Below are positions 62,156 to 64,000 of a stretch of DNA of 64,000 nucleotides, one piece after another. Within the stretch, counting starts at the first letter, position 1; each line of letters opens with the position of its first letter. The notes below the pieces were generated by a model. It saw nothing but the letters and a program-made list of their open reading frames with translations, searched no databases and was not told the origin of the DNA. The stretch is from assembly GCA_028023455.1 (NCBI GenBank), contig JAQFVV010006469.1:1170773-1234772 (forward strand), written 5' to 3'. The position numbers were made by a program, and so were the translations under genes. The DNA comes from Epiperipatus broadwayi (Eukaryota; Onychophora; Udeonychophora; Euonychophora; Peripatidae).

Positions 62156-62935
62156 TCATAGATTAGATAAAGATGATATTGCTGTTTGTTTTTTGTTAAA
62201 TGGAACCATTGCAATTGGGTATAGACTTTGTATGTTGTAAATTTTTTGGGATATGTAATTGGCCAAATTGCACAGGTATTTGGCTGTGAAGTGACTAAGA
62301 TGTTTGAACACAAATTTTGGAATTCCTTGTGGTCCTGGGTGACATGTGTTTGTTATTGTTGCAAGTTGAAATACAATGTCAGTTGTTTTTATTGGTGTGT
62401 CTGTTTCAGGGTCTCCAAATATGTCTTCATTTGGTATGTACACTCTTTGTTTTTGCAGTTTTTTTTTAAAGTGGTGATGTATTGGGTTTATCATGTTATG
62501 TCCACCTGTTATAGAGCCATCTATTTCAAGTGTCATAGGCACTCTGACTGTGGATGGGTATCCCAGTGCCCACCATATGTATGCTCTGGTCCAAGTGTGT
62601 TGTTGGGTAAGGTATATTTTTTCTTTTTTATTGCTACATATTATTTTAGTGCGTTGCATGTATTGTTGTACATTTCTGTAAGTTTTTTTTATTTGTGTTT
62701 GATTATCTGTAGTTGGTCTGGAAATGGTTATTCTTTTATGTAGTTCATCTGCCAAAGCTAATAATCTAGTGGGGGGGGGTGTTGAATTGCAGGTAATATG
62801 ATTGATGTTGAAAGAAAGTATATTGGTGAATGCTATATTGCAGGTAATATGATTGATGTTGAAAGAAAGTATATTGGTGAATGCTATATACTTTTGTACT
62901 GGATTGAGTGACATGTTTTGAAGTTTTTGGAGCAT
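62156..62935 (-). pseudogene. LINE ORF2 linker and start of RT
   Basis: A 259-codon open stretch linking endonuclease and RT. Near its start a 17-residue segment, IAFTNILSFNINHITCN, occurs twice in tandem. Later parts read LEIDGSITGGHNMINPIHHH and HPGPQGIPKFVFKHLS, the N-terminal RT region (GPxGIP). It is in frame with the endonuclease stretch upstream, separated by a single TGA codon. Confidence 0.82.
62786..62887. repeat. 51-bp in-frame tandem duplication
   Basis: Two identical adjacent 51-bp units (62786-62836 and 62837-62887), inside the linker of LINE ORF2. The duplication keeps the frame. Confidence 0.95.
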
Positions 62936-62986
62936 TATATATGTTTCTGAATATAGGAATTCAGTTGTTTGTGCTGGAAGAAGTAT

Positions 62987-63690
62987 TCACATAGTCTTTT
63001 GAAGGGCTATTGTTGTATTCTGTATTTTTGTTAGGTCGAGGGTGATGAACTGGGCAGCATGACCTGAGATTATAGATGGACAGAGTTCAAGATTAAAATA
63101 ATGATGTAACATTGGTGAGTAGAAACGCAAATCAATAAGTGACTTATATCTATTATTATTAAAAGATATTGAGTTTAATGGGAGAAAACCTTCAGCACTC
63201 ATAAGTGGGATTGTTATTTGATGGATCCATTTGGTGACAAAAGTTTGGTAGGTCATGTTGAAATCTCCCAGGAGTATTATGGGATTTGGTGTTGCTGTAA
63301 GCATTAAATTTATTGTTGCTATTATTCTGGAGATGATGACAGGGCCTGGTGGTATATAGACAAATACTAGGTTAAGTGTGATATTTTTATGATGGAGTGT
63401 TATTATGATAAGATTAGAGTCAATATATATAATTTTAAAAGAATCAAAAGGGCAGTTGTGGGATCTAATTATACCTGTGCCACCTGATGGTGATGATGGT
63501 TGTCTTGAGCAGGCACAAAACCCTTGGCTGACTAAATATTTTGAAGGATCAATTTGAGAGCCACTGTATATTTTTTTTTCCAATAGCCCCAGGATGTGTT
63601 GTTGTGTTGTAAGTAACCATTTTTTGAGTTCAAAAAGTTTTTTGATGGCATTTAAGCCTCTAATGTTTAGAGATCAATTTTTCTCTTCAT
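62987..63690 (-). pseudogene. LINE ORF2 APE endonuclease domain
   Basis: The frame starts at about 63670 with SLNIRGLNAIKKLFELKKWL, continues through LGLLEKKIYSG and LVFVYIPPG, and contains PIILLGDFNMTYQTF, YKSLIDLRF and ISGHAAQFITLDL. These are the APE-type nuclease motifs that nick target DNA for reverse transcription. In the last motif the usual SDH is SGH, a change at a conserved aspartate. A TGA stop (about 62987) ends the frame; the sequence then stays in frame with the linker, so a single CGA to TGA change is likely. The ATG at 63583 is internal and not a true start. Confidence 0.86.
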
Positions 63691-63743
63691 GTTACAGGAT
63701 AATTTTATAACAGGGTATTGATTTTTCAATTCTAAATTTTTGT

Positions 63744-63998
63744 TTATATTGCAGTAGATGGATGCTGATACATATTTAAGATTTGGTAGGGTTTATTATC
63801 AGTTTTTCTTTCATTTAATATTGGTTCAGACTCTATACAGGCAATTTGTGATGAAACTGAACAGTTGTCCATTTGTTGTTGGCTTAAATCCATTTCTATT
63901 TCATCATTTTCTAAGTTGTATATGTCTGATGAGTTGTGCTTTTGGTCTGTTTTTTTTGCCTTTTTGGATTCATGGTTTTTAGGTGGTCTACCTGGCTT
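63744..63998 (-). CDS. LINE ORF1, C-terminal part (AT-hook)
   Basis: An open frame enters from the window edge and ends at a TAA (63744-63746); 84 residues are visible. It begins KPGRPPKNHESKKAKK, an AT-hook-like core (GRPPK) with a basic stretch, followed by an acidic and polar region (NLENDEIEMDLSQQQMD). Position and composition fit the nucleic-acid-binding ORF1 of a two-ORF LINE, about 60-75 nt before the endonuclease frame. It has no ATG inside the window. Confidence 0.6.
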   Translation of the reverse strand, partial: KPGRPPKNHESKKAKKTDQKHNSSDIYNLENDEIEMDLSQQQMDNCSVSSQIACIESEPILNERKTDNKPYQILNMYQHPSTAI

Positions 63999-64000
63999 TC

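Larger units (their letters stand above)
57918..64000 (-). mobile_element. Long APE-type LINE, partial at window edge, split by an LTR
   Basis: Minus-strand order from the window edge: ORF1 C-terminus, APE endonuclease, linker, RT motifs, (inserted LTR 59510-61736), motif C, C-terminal cysteine-rich domain, 3' UTR with AATAAA (57930-57935), tail. It is the same family as the copies at 42.4 and 45.0 kb. It has scattered stops and frameshifts and is dead. Its 3' tail is joined to family C unit 2, so it apparently inserted into that unit. Confidence 0.85.

Noticed and set aside
58519-62743. Plus-strand ORFs at 58519, 58720, 62052, 62228 and 62493
   Set aside because: They lie opposite the LINE ORF2 segments, which carry the recognisable motifs.

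Overview
The window looks like non-genic DNA from an AT-rich invertebrate genome. It is strongly AT-biased, has very long (TTA)n arrays, and carries RTE-like and other APE-type LINE copies, tRNA-derived SINEs, hAT-type DNA transposons and Penelope-type hammerhead repeats. Many old repeats show CG to TG/CA decay, which suggests a CpG-methylating host. The species cannot be named from the sequence; a mollusc or another lophotrochozoan would fit, but that is a guess. I found no confident host protein gene, tRNA, rRNA or CRISPR. One short minus-strand stretch at about 2.9-3.35 kb looks like decayed coding sequence of unknown identity.

Layout. 0-9 kb: a hammerhead repeat (family B), one copy of a long dispersed repeat (family E), the coding-like relic, and a CG-retaining AT-rich stretch. 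9.5-17.1 kb: a lone hammerhead (family F), a tandem/inverted array of family A with three hammerheads, the second E copy, and an RTE-like reverse transcriptase with an intact 582-codon frame (15308-17056, minus). 17-38 kb: mostly anonymous DNA with scattered family B, C and D repeats, several large palindromes, microsatellites and a decayed RTE copy. 37.9-45.8 kb: an hAT MITE with 8-bp target duplications, a cluster of tRNA-derived SINEs, and two LINE fragments with 13-14-bp target duplications, one nested in an older hAT element. 46-56 kb: decayed LINE tails, more family B, C and D repeats and a 5'-truncated RTE copy. 57-64 kb: a tandem family C pair bounded by (TTA)n tracts, then a long minus-strand LINE (ORF1 with an AT-hook, APE endonuclease, RT, cysteine-rich C-terminus) that is broken by an apparent 2.2-kb solo LTR.

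The most notable signal is a set of at least five sequence families that each carry a type-I hammerhead ribozyme core (CTGANGA, short stem II, GAAA, tiny self-complementary stem III, cleavable UH). In A, B and C the units repeat in tandem at about 380-470 bp, and in several places they are fused tail-to-tail into palindromes. The short stem III and the tandem/inverted arrangement match what is known of Penelope-like elements and animal retrozymes. No Penelope RT or GIY-YIG domain is visible here, so these copies look non-autonomous.
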